A stretch of DNA of 64,000 nt. Source: Terfezia claveryi (taxonomy: Eukaryota; Ascomycota; Pezizomycetes; Pezizales; Pezizaceae). The DNA is taken from assembly GCA_015179025.1 (NCBI GenBank), contig WHUX01000069.1, positions 1 through 64,000 of the forward strand. Direction: 5' to 3'. This document shows, piece by piece, positions 32,150 through 41,815 of the stretch (the first letter of the stretch is position 1; each line of letters begins with the position of its first letter). A model generated the notes under the pieces. It made no database searches. It saw only the letters and a program-made list of their open reading frames with translations, and had not been told where the DNA came from. The position numbers and the translations under genes are program-made.

Positions 32150-32950
32150 ACCCGAATCTAAGCTGATATATAGAGCGAATGTCCAGGCTCAGCCGGACCG
32201 GAAATCCAGGATGATATATAGGGCAAGCGAATATCCAGGATCATATATGGGGCGAGCGATATAGGGTGCATTTCCAGGCTGATATAAGGGGCAAGCGATA
32301 TGGGGTGAATATTCAGGCTCACCCGGCTGATATATGGGGCAAGCGATAAGGGTGAATTTCCATGCTGATATATGGGGCAAGCGATATAGGGTGCATTTTC
32401 AGGCTGATACATGCGATATAGGGTGAATATCCAGGCTCACCCGGGGGTTATCCAGGCTGATATATGGGGCAATCGATATAGGGTTTATCCAGGCTGATAT
32501 ATAGGGCAAGCGATATAGGGTGCATTTCCAGGCTGATATATGGGGCGAGCGATATAGGGTGCATTTCCAGGCTGTATATATGGGGCAAGCGATATAGGGT
32601 CAATAACCAGGCTCACCCGGGGTTATCCAGGCTGATATATGGAGCGCGCGATACAGGTTGCATTTCCAGGCTGATATCTGGGGCAAGCGATACAGGGTGC
32701 ATTTCCAGGCTGATATATGGGGCGAGCGATATAGTGTGCAATTCCAGGCTGATATCTGGGGCAATCGATACAGGGTGCATTTCCATGCTCATCCGGGGGT
32801 TATCCAGGCTGATATATGCGATATAGGGTGCATTTCCAGGCTGATATATGGGGCGCGTGATATACGGTGAATATCCGGGCTCACCTGGGGGTTATCCAAG
32901 CTGATATTTGGGGCAAGCGATATAGGGTGAATATCCAGGCTCACCCGGGT
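32150..32950. repeat. 39-base minisatellite
   Basis: There are about twenty units with AGGCTGATATATGGGGCAAG followed by CGATATAGGGTGCATTTCC. Some units are extended with CAGGCTCACCCGGGGGTTAT. The array is interrupted at 32952 by a family A tail. Open frames across it are repeat translations. Confidence 0.9.
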
Positions 32951-32951
32951 G

Positions 32952-33075
32952 GTTTTTTTTTTTTTTTTTTTCTTTTAAATACTTGTTACTCCTATTCGGT
33001 CCCAGTGAGGGGAACATGACCTGGAAACCCAGGTGGATTCAGGACGAGGCAAGTTAGTCTGCCAGGTCCGGCGCC
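32952..33075 (-). mobile_element. Family A 3' tail copy
   Basis: Poly(T) lies at 32953-32971, then AAATACTTGTTACTCCTATT, the GGTCCCAGTGAGG motif, a CTGGAAACCCAGG stem-loop and CTGCCAGGTCCGGCGCC. It is truncated about 120 bases from the end and inserted in or next to the 39-base array. Confidence 0.8.
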
Positions 33076-33574
33076 TATTTGGTCTCAGTACCTCCTCACC
33101 ATGCTTCTCTACCGCCAACGAGAATTGGCTTCGTAAACGAGAACTTTGGTGGATTTCGCCAAATCACTAGCAGATCTTTAATTGGGGGAGTGTATATGTA
33201 GTTTGTGAAGAGGCCGGTATTGGGACAAAGATTCAGGCAGTTACTGCGGCTCGCTTGGAAGAGGAGCGGCAACTTGATCTCATGGATATTTCATGATTCT
33301 CGTGCACATTAACTACTCCACATTGTTAGACTAAGGGGTGTTTAAGTTAATATAGCTCGTGCCATATGCATAGCTTTGTAGTATAATTCATCATCATGCC
33401 TAGGAGTGGGTTTATCCGGTCGAAAATTTGCAAATTTTTGTAGTTTTGGTCACGAGGCCTACCTGTGATGTTAAATTTGCATATACCAACCAGAAATGTT
33501 TTTTTTCTTTCTCTTTGATGCTCTAATATTCCTAGGTATCGTTGCCTTATCAGGCCTATGCGTCCTCAGTTACC
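33076..33574. other. No gene; contains one copy of a dispersed 38-base motif
   Basis: CTAATATTCCTAGGTATCGT followed by TGCC..ATCAGGCCTATG occurs at 33524-33561. The same motif lies downstream of both Helitron-like fragments (58390-58430, and inverted at 62250-62287). Nothing else is recognised. Confidence 0.5.
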
Positions 33575-33918
33575 TTGTGATTTTTTATTTTTTTATATGC
33601 GGACCCGAAGAGGATCCATGACAAACCCGGGTGGATTCAGGACAAGGCAAGCTAATCAGCCACGCCCACCGCAAGCTAAGATAGGTAGAGATGGAGGGAC
33701 TCCCGTACTGTCATTAACCGGCTCTTGCCAGATGACCCCGGGGGCATGACTGGAGGCCGACCAGGGGAGGAAATTATGGACTCGTAAATAGGGGAATAGG
33801 AGATAAAGGGAAACTCGTGACCACTCGGCACTGAAGAAGGGGGAGGTGTGAAAAATGAATGAGACTGGTGAAATATCGCTTCAAATCCCCGAATTGAATG
33901 GTAGTGAGAAATCGTGAC
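33575..33918 (-). mobile_element. Family A tail copy, target of a hAT insertion
   Basis: It reads GCGGACCCGAAGAGGATCC, a GGGTGGATTCAGGACAAGGC block and CTGTCATTAACCGGC on the plus strand, so it is a minus-strand tail. Its upstream part continues after the hAT element at 34502 (ATCGTGACATAGGAAACTCG). Confidence 0.7.
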
Positions 33919-34501
33919 TAGGCCTGGGCACGAGACGTCTCGAGACAAGACGGGGCCAGGTCTCGAGACGTCTCGAGACTCTATAGCTGTTGTCTCGAGA
34001 CGTCTCGAGACCGGAAAAGTCTCGAGACAGTCTCGTAAGTCTCGAGACTTTTGGATATCGAGCACCAGCCAACACAATCATAATTATATTCGAACTTGCT
34101 AGCTAGCTACCTAGTTATTATCAATCATCTTCATCTTCGCCTTCGACGTCAATTTCCTCTTCTATACCCTTTTCTGCTAAACCAGGCTCTGAAATCATCT
34201 GGAGTATTTGCAGGCGACACGGAAATTTGGCTCATTGTGGTGATTGTTGATGCAGTACAGGAAGTGCAGATAATGAGCGGAGAAAGAGTATAATGAACGG
34301 AAAAGAGAACAAGGAATCTCTACCTTTAAGTACCGAATAACACATATTTACAAGCGAAGGCTATCGTAGGCTGCTAAACTGATTGTCGCAACCCATGAAA
34401 AGATCTTCGCAGCCACTGAAAAATTTTCGCAGCTAATGAAAAATTTTCACAAAAAGTCTCGAGACTTAGTCTCGAGATGTCTCGTCTCATGCCCAGGCCT
34501 A
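33919..34501. mobile_element. hAT-type MITE, 583 bases, perfect 8-base target duplication
   Basis: The ends are TAGGCCTGGGCA and TGCCCAGGCCTA. ATCGTGAC is duplicated on both sides (33911-33918 and 34502-34509), the size expected for hAT elements. Both subterminal regions are packed with the palindrome GTCTCGAGAC and GAGACGTCTC (33930-34050 and 34456-34490). There is no coding sequence, so it would need a transposase in trans. Confidence 0.93.
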
Positions 34502-34544
34502 ATCGTGACATAGGAAACTCGTGAATTGGGCTCGCTACATTTCT

Positions 34545-34622
34545 TGTATTTAGCCTGTAACTGGCCTGGCAGATTAACTTGCCTTGTCCTGAATCCACCT
34601 AGGCTTCCAGTCATAGTATTGA
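34545..34622 (+). mobile_element. Family A tail fragment without poly(A)
   Basis: CTGGCAGATTAACTTGCCTT and GTCCTGAATCCACC are present. The sequence then departs at AGGCTTCCAGTCATAG. The LINE B insertion follows immediately. Confidence 0.6.
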
Positions 34623-34635
34623 GGAATAAGGCAAG

Positions 34636-35346
34636 TTTTTTTTTTTTTTTTTTTGGAGTCTATACATCTATGAAGCCTTAGGCTATGAGACGGCCCCGTT
34701 CCGCCCCTTTGAAGGTTTGGTTTCTCACGGGACAACAAGTTGCTTAAACGCCCTGCCTTCCAACCTAAGAAATACCCACAGAAAGCCCCTACTTCCCCCG
34801 CCACGCTCCTAACCAGCCCGTCCCCTAATAAGTAACTTCTTCCACCGCCACGCCCCTGCCGGCCCTCCCCTACCCTTCCCTTGAGCATCCCTATCTAGCT
34901 CAGATCTATCTTTGAGAAGAACGTCTCAACTAGATCCACCACATATTCATCCCCTCCGTCCTTCACCTTCCTCCGCCACCTGTCCCGGACGTCCATCTCC
35001 TCCCAATTCCCCCATCTCCTCCCGATTTCCTCACCACGTGGACAGACTAACGCTACGTGATAGCCTGTCTCGACGTGTCTTCCGCAGGTACGGCATGTCG
35101 AATCCTCCGAGTCATCCAGTACACTCCGCCATGACTTGAGGTTGCCTTTCCCTGTCCGGCATTGAACGTAGTTCAAGCGAGCTTTCCTGTTCCACCTCAC
35201 CACCCTCCCCCCTCCTGTCCCCGCTACCTTCCTTTCCGCTTCCCTCATCCTTCTCCATTCTTGCTTGAGCCCCCCCTCCGTGATTTGGGGTTCCTCCGGC
35301 TCCATCTTCTCTGCTCCCTCCTTGGCTAATGCGTCTGCTCTGTCAT
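34636..35346 (-). mobile_element. 5'-truncated LINE B, copy 2, with target duplication
   Basis: It is flanked by GAATAAGGCAAG at 34624-34635 and 35347-35358. The minus strand carries the end of ORF2, a 3' untranslated region with a GGGGCGGAACGGGGCCGTCT motif, and a poly(A) seen as T's at 34636-34653. The exact repeat and the A tail are evidence for target-primed reverse transcription with 5' truncation. Confidence 0.9.
34895..35346 (-). pseudogene. LINE B ORF2 C-terminus (RNase H end and zinc finger)
   Basis: It begins inside the last RNase H helix (DRADALAKEG), then ITEGGLKQEWRRMREAERKV, a basic linker, LNYVQCRTGKG and a zinc-finger-like C-x2-C-x7-H-x4-C (CRTCGRHVETGYHVALVC). It ends with VDLVETFFSKI. 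In Tad/I-group LINEs this zinc finger follows the RNase H domain and helps nucleic acid binding. It is only a fragment, cut by 5' truncation of the insertion. Confidence 0.75.
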
Positions 35347-35359
35347 GAATAAGGCAAGT

Positions 35360-36270
35360 AGTGCAAAGGATCGGGAGGATGGAGTATGGAGAGAGTTGAT
35401 CAATCAACGAATGAGACGATGATATTACAGGCATATCGGAGATTATACGTCCCTAGATTCACACAACATAATCAACGTTTCCAGGAATACTACTACTCCT
35501 TGTCAAATCCGTTCTCGCTTATGAAACAAATATAAATGGAATCAGGGAATAACTTTAACCTTCACAAGGATAAACTCAGCACATTCAAGGCATTGCAATA
35601 CAGATGGATCCCAGCATCAGTTTATACATCACCTTGCCTGGCAACCATCCCTGCTGCTACTCTTGTTTTTTGATTGCCCATATGTATGACTTCTCCTGGG
35701 CTCTTTGCCATGTAGGTGTTTTTGAAAGGATGGAGGCCAGAAAGGCACTGGATGTTGTTAGGTGCACTTGCATACCTTACTCTTCTCCACCTGGTGATAC
35801 TCCCTCCGGCTGGAGCATCAATTCGCAGGTCCACAAAATAGAAAGGTCGGTCTACTAATTATCCACTACTAGTACGTGTGGTAAATGCACCTGCCTGGGA
35901 GAGTTGGTTCTGTGGGTCAATATGGTGTATGTCTTCTAGATTCCCTAAGGTTTCTGTACATCCGCTATCTAGCAAGAACTCAAAAGACCCGGAAATTGGT
36001 AGCAGCATGATCTAACGGGCTCTGTACAGCAGTGAGAGTCAGCCAGTCGTATCAATGCAGTAACAAAAATCATACTTTAATAGTCTGCTCAATCTGTCGA
36101 AGGATTATAAATAGAGTTAGCTAATAATGGATTATCACTGCTGAAAACTTAGCAGGTTGAGTGATACTTTCCAGTATCCCGCCAAATGTACCCCTGCCCG
36201 AACAGAATTAAGGCTCATGTCAACTCTTTCGTTGCAAATGTACGTAAGGGGCTAAAGCTATTAGTTCATG
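35360..36270. other. Intergenic, no gene recognised
   Basis: No repeat or domain is recognised. It lies downstream of the three-exon gene on the minus strand. Confidence 0.4.
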
Positions 36271-36275
36271 CAATA

Positions 36276-37275
36276 TCAGGAAGTGAGATGAATTACCATT
36301 TCCTCCCATAAACTTAATTGTTCCAATTCTATCCCTAGTGCATTCACCAGTTCCTTCTCAATTTCCTCCATCCCTCCGCACTCCCCTTTGATTGCAGCTA
36401 CAACTCCGTGCTCATAGTAGAACATCCTAAAATCGCGATTTGGGTCGCACAAAATATGATCGTATTCGTCAAGTTGATGGATCACAGCTTTAATACTAGA
36501 TGCTACCCTTGGCCACAACGGTGCCTCAAGTGTCTCCACTAAAGCATCCCGATGTTTTTGATGGAGACTGCATTTCGCGTTATTACTCAACGGTAGACGT
36601 ATTAAAGAATTGAAATTCACATACTTGTATAATTTAACTTGCGCTCTGCTTTTTTGCGCCTGGTAAAGTGCGTGTTGGAGGCTGACGGGTACGGGATCCC
36701 CTGCCTCTTGAATTTTCCCCTGCACCCTTGCGATCTCTTTATCGAGAATGCGCGCATCGCTAGTTTTATATCATGAGATTAGAATTATACCGCGAATAAT
36801 CGTATTGACACAGAAGTTGGAACACTTACCCATATGCTTCATCTTCATATAGCTTACGTAGTTCCTTGCACCTTGGGATACATTAATTTGGTCCATAAGT
36901 TGCAACCGCCGGGAGTAATCATATTTCAATATGTACTTACCATTCTTCTCGGGAGATAATTCGCACCCGAAGTCCCGCAACTGACTCATGCCGCAATTTC
37001 TCCTGAACAACCAGGGCTTCGTGATCATCACCAAGGATGATGTAAGATAAGCCAGAGGAGCAGACGCCTCTGACGTAGGCCTTTATACCTGTGATTTCGA
37101 GGTATTCCAGCATTGTAGTTGTCGCGGCGGTGGTAAGATCGAGATCATTCAAGTCGGCAGCAGGATCTGGGAGAAACGTAAGAAATAGCGGCACCCCACT
37201 GGCGGAGGACATTGTGATGGTGAAGTTTTGGTTAGGAGGAAATTGTGGATAGGTTGTGTGAATGATATTTTCCAT
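36276..37275 (-). CDS. Three-exon gene of unknown function
   Basis: On the minus strand exon 1 is 37275-36941, exon 2 is 36871-36830 (42 bases) and exon 3 is 36759-36276. Both introns have strong donors (GTAAGTAC and GTAAGTGT) and end in AAG and TAG. The second has a CTAAT-type branch site. Frames join exactly and give 286 residues with a stop at 36276-36278. The N-terminus is Thr/Ala-rich with SGVPLFLTFLPDPAADL, then a helical linker around both junctions (CKELRKLYEDEAYG), KEIARVQGKIQEAG and a mostly helical C-terminus with DEYDHILCDPNRDFRMFYYE. I recognise no family. Clean splice signals and an uninterrupted frame argue that it is a real, probably active gene. Confidence 0.65.
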
Positions 37276-37604
37276 GGTCAGGGGTGACGAGCGGTGTTGT
37301 TATCAAGACGGGGTGGGGGTGTGAGACTAGGGGGGTGATAATTGTGTACTGTAAGGCTGATTGTATAGTCAACCCCGAGAAGGAGCTTGGATCTTAAGGG
37401 TGTTCAGACCGGTGGGTTGTTCGAATACTAACTATACCAGATACAGGTATTACGATGGAAGGTTGCCTGTGGAGGGTGTTGTGCCAACCAGACAAGAAGG
37501 TTGCGTAACTCTTTGTTGCTATATTGGGCTAAGCGCTTCAAATTAAAGTTTTTTATGGCCGTAGTAATCTTGGCACTGGCCATGTTGTTTGGGCACAAGA
37601 GTAG

Positions 37605-37790
37605 TCACTTATATTTTTTTGTTTTTGAAATAATTATTGTAACGTAGCGCCATGATGAGCCACCCGGAAGCTCATCAACATCATTAAAGACCAATATATA
37701 TGTATATCCGGGTGGATGAAGGACGAGGCAAGTTAATCTGCCAGGCCCGTCACAAGCTAAATTAATACAAGTGAGTACAGGTGCTCGTGA
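37605..37790 (-). mobile_element. Family A tail copy with an internal insertion
   Basis: Imperfect poly(T) at 37614-37628, then GCCATGATGAGCCACCCGGA. About 45 unrelated bases follow, including ATATATATGTATATCC, after which the tail resumes with GGGTGGATGAAGGACGAGGC and TTAATCTGCCAGGCCC. Confidence 0.65.
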
Positions 37791-37909
37791 CAAAATGTGA
37801 CCTCAAATGAATTCAGACGAGCTGGCAGAACTACAGTGAAGCCGTGTTATAAGAAACCCCTGATATAGGTAAGAATGGTGCCCGGCCCCACCGGAATTTG
37901 TATGGGAAA

Positions 37910-39644
37910 TCTTTTTTTTTTTTAAAAATACTCAGTACTCTTATGCGGCCCCGATAGGGGGGCCATGAAGAGCCACCCGTAAACCCGGGTGGATTCAGGA
38001 CAAGGCAAGTTAATCTGCCAGGTCCGCCGCGAGATTGACTAAATAACAAATATGACATAGGAAAATCGTAACAGAGGTCTCCCATGCTGTCATTAGTCGG
38101 CAATGCCGAGTGGACTGATATCCTGACCGGAGTACCTCTTTATCAACTCAAACCTCCCTCAATCTCGAGTAGAAAATAACCCCCCCCCAAGACCTCTCGC
38201 TGGTGTGATAAAAGAAACCCTCCCCAATAACTCTCGCAGGTGGAGAAATGACAAACAAGCGGGTGGAAGAACAAAATTCCCAGGAGACAAAAAAACAAAG
38301 AGCCAAAAGCATCCCGCGCTCTGGTAGAAAAGAACCTCCACTGTCTCTCATCTATTCCAATCGTATCCTGTGGTGCGGAAGAATTTTCTTCCCATGCGGA
38401 GCCCCTGGTCGATGTTGATACACTCCTTCATGGCGACGATGCCAGCTTTCCGATCCTCCTTTCTTCTTGTGTCAGCCAGCGAATGCCCAGAATTTGGGCC
38501 CCCTTGTTGTCTTCTTCGATCCATCGCCGCATCAGACCGGGCTTGTACTTAGTTGTGGCGGCATGCAGGATGACCGCTCGTGCTCGAGTTGGATATGTTC
38601 GTTCGGGAGGAGCGGGGTGGGTCTTCGCCTTCGCGGGTGGCCGGGGGTGATATTTCGGGGGTGGCGGTGGTGCCTCCTTGGACGGGGTGTTCGGGGGTGC
38701 CGGTCCTTCCTCCGCCTCAGCTCCCGGGTACCCCTTACCCGGTATTCATTGTAATATCATCTCCCTGACCCCCAGAGGGAGCCAGGTGAACGTCCGCAAA
38801 CGTCGCTCTTTTTCCCGATGATCCTGGTGCAGAGTGACCAGTTATAGTACTTTCGTACCTATTGCAAATGAAATGCGCCCTTTGCACCTTAAGCCTCTTC
38901 GCTAAATCCTCGCTCACTTCAAAGCAGACTGTGTTGCTTGTATCCCTTCTGGCGAGTTGCTGTCTCTGCCCTTGCTTATCCCAGTTGCATTTCGACCCAA
39001 CAACAGCCTTCGACTGTCTGGGGCCCCCAACAGGACTCGAAGATAAGCGTAACAGTTAAGACTACCAGACGAAAATACCTCCACGAGTTGCCACTTCGAA
39101 GACTGGAGCATGAGCATCGCTGAGACCGACCCCGGCTTTAGAACCGTCCTGTCGAGCCCACCACCCCCCTACGAGATGGTGACTGCCGCTCGGGAAGTTT
39201 TTAGCTCCTTTCCGGCTGCCAAGGTATGTCGGGGGATTGTCACAATGGAGAATGGTGATTCAGACCCCGTCTCTTTGTGAAGCTGTATCCCTATGACACC
39301 CATGGCCCTCAGGGTCTCGCAAGGTGACCCGATGAAACCCACGAGACGTTTTGAATGCGTCGGCAGGTAACACCGGTCCACATCTTACTAACCAATGCTA
39401 CATCGGCGCCCTCCCGCAGGAGGGGATGCCTCGCCCCCGGGGGGACTTGCGCACGAGAGGTGACCTGTCATCCCAGCTAGCACTTGCACAAAAGGGCCAG
39501 TACGTAACCACTGGTAGCTGGGACGTCGGTTAGTTTTTGGCAAGATATCTGACACCCGTTTCCCCTCTTTCGGTTGTGAGTTACCCCACAACCGACAAGG
39601 TGTCAGGAGGGCAGCTTCCCCGTTCCCCCGGGGATCGCACTGCC
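37910..39644 (-). mobile_element. Family A element, 1.73 kb, with target duplication
   Basis: It is bounded by TTGTATGGGAAA (37898-37909 and 39645-39656). From the 3' end it has poly(T), the tail, CTCGCAGGTGGA-type repeats (38190-38250), then a minus-strand coding block (38350-38560) homologous to 24.03-24.2 kb of the other element, and a unique 5' part (38760-39644). The 5' part holds short open stretches such as LMLQSSKWQLVEVFSSGSL, but no long intact frame. Its size is the same as that of the 23.05-24.76 kb copy, which suggests a full-length non-autonomous unit, although the 5' parts do not align. Confidence 0.75.
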
Positions 39645-39995
39645 TTGTATGGGAAAACAAGAAACCATTGATATAAGGAAGTTTCTTAAGCTTCTACTTA
39701 GTAATACATTATATCGCGACAGAAATTGTATACACCTTAGTTGCATATTCACTTCTAAATCAAGCCTTTTGGGTCGATTGATTCCGTTGATGACTTTTTG
39801 CAAATTCTGCTGAGAAGGAGGAGCAACTGATTCCTATGAACCACCTCCTCTCAATGAGTCGAATTCTGATCGGGTGACAATCCCGATGTCCGTCATCCCT
39901 TATACTGTTTCACTCGAAAGTGTTGAAGGCGAACGTCTCTTTTAACAAAAAATATGAGGATATCTTGTTGGGCAGTGGAAGTGGTACTAGCGAGG

Positions 39996-40072
39996 ATTCC
40001 CGTGTGGCTCCTCATGGCCCCCCTAACGGGGCCGCATAGGAGTATTAAGTATTTAAAAAAAAAAAAAAAAAA
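39996..40072 (+). mobile_element. 77-base tail-only family A insertion
   Basis: GGTACTAGCGAGG is duplicated at 39983-39995 and 40073-40085. The inserted part is only GTGTGGCTCCTCATGGCCCC..GGAGTATTAAGTATTT plus an 18-base A run. This is extreme 5' truncation of a target-primed insertion. Confidence 0.92.
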
Positions 40073-40775
40073 GGTACTAGCGAGGCAAGGACGGGTGTAG
40101 AGTAGATTTGTAGTAACGTAATATGTCTACTATAGCGGATGGTAATACGCAGGGTGGATAGTAGAACACACAGTGTAATCATGCAGCAGTGAACGATGCG
40201 GGTGAAGACTTGCTCAATTCTTAGATAACTACAGGTCCAGAGCGGTGTCTATATATATGGAATTCAGGGTAAGACAAAGAGCAGGGATGTGTTATTCGGC
40301 CAATGAGAAGCAAGAGATTACAGAGATCGCGGGTAGCGATGCTGTGGCCACCAGAGTTGACTCAACCCAACAAGCGCAAAAGATTGCGTATGTGCGGACG
40401 TAAGGAGATTATGTGTGCGAACATAAGGTGCTTGCGTGGGCAGGTTCAGCTGAAAATTGTAGTTCTGGCGATGGCCTCGCTGGTGGATAATCCGGGTATT
40501 AGTAGCGGTGTGCGTTTACCTTCAGAATCCTAGGCTAATTTACGGAAAGCTAAGTAGCCGGAGGATATTCTATGTTGAGAAAAGCGGGATAATAATGGTC
40601 TACAAGACATGGCTCAAAGTATCAGCGGCATACATCAACCTCTTTTTTTTTTTTTCGGCCACGCTTAAATATTTCCTAGATTTTGTGTATATCGCGATAT
40701 ACCAAACATCGCGTTATAAGAAAACCATCCACCGGTGCTGAGGGGTTTCTTATAACGCGACCTCACTGTAGAAGC

Positions 40776-41815
40776 CATTGGATCTGACTTGTTCAGGTCA
40801 AGTAAGCCGGCCTATACAAGTTCAACTAAGCTATAAATAAATATGCAGTCAGGGGGTATGGGTTGTGATGGCTCACCGTTGCTATGGTCAAACCTTGATT
40901 CTCGAACAGAAAACTGGCCTGCGAGAAAAGGCATTCAAGACCATCTAGTCTCTATGGATAAGAAGTACATATACATCTGGGTCTTTATGCATAGTAGGGT
41001 CTACATATTGCATATGGCGGGATTTGCTAGCTGAAATACATGAATTGCGGTTTATGTGGGTACGAACCTTTGATATAGGTAAATCATCGTAGTGTACGCT
41101 AACATCTCAGCGGCATGAGTAAGACGTCTTCAAATGTCGTCATGTCTTGGTATCATGTGTTACGGCGTATGGCACATGCGAAAGCATCTCCTGAGTCCAC
41201 AGACTATAATCTTATATATAAGAACTTTGTAGTTGGGGAATAGAGGGGGCTACCATATATCTAAATTCTATGAATCAAATAATATTGATCTTATTTAGAT
41301 CAAAAATATAGGACATTGTCAGGGAGGGGAGGGGATTATATAAAGGAATAAGGGGTAGCCGAAGGGAAGGGGGGGAAAGGGGGGGGTGCGGAAAGGGTGA
41401 CTTCCTTCTACCGGTCCGGTTCGCAGTCAGGCTAACTCGACTACACTCAGACCAGTCTCGATCGAGTAGTTGGCCTCCATAAATTTGAACAAGCACGGAA
41501 GGGCAGACTAGGTTCAATGACTTTGGTTGGATAAAGTTTGTCTGGTGGGCGCAAAGCTACTCTGGTTGGTATAAAGTATTGCCCCTACGGTCTCCCTGCG
41601 ATCGGTCCGTCATCTCCTATACCCTCCGCGCGTCATTTTACCACCAATACCAAGCCCGTGATTCTACAAATGGCATCCAAATCCTTCTACAAGCATCTCC
41701 GGCGAGCAGTCTCTCAAGGCACCCATATTCATCCATGTTTGCGTATATACCCTCGTTCCCTCCTTTGTGAGTCTACTGATACCAAGTACCCTTAGGGATT
41801 CGACCAAGCCCGGGA
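40776..41815. other. Region upstream of the caspase-like gene
   Basis: No gene is supported. At 41321-41392 there is a strongly purine-rich stretch with many runs of four to eight G's. A near repeat, TGGTTGGATAAAGT / TGGTTGGTATAAAGT, at 41523 and 41559 contains a TATAAA that could serve as promoter about 250 bases ahead of the start codon. Confidence 0.35.

Larger units (their letters stand above)
37834..40768. mobile_element. Pogo-type element carrying a nested family A element
   Basis: The left end, CAGTGAAGCCGTGTTATAAG, and the right end, the complement of CAGTGAGGTCGCGTTATAAG, form inverted repeats each next to TA (37832-33 and 40769-70). This is the target and repeat style of pogo/mariner elements. 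The interior outside the nested insertions (37910-39644 and 39996-40072) has no transposase. The right interior is homologous to 26470-26700. The two ends differ at three of twenty bases, so they may have been inherited from a decayed element. Confidence 0.65.

Noticed and set aside
32150..32950. Small proteins with Y-Q/I-A-C-P-I-Y repeats
   Set aside because: Translated 39-base minisatellite.
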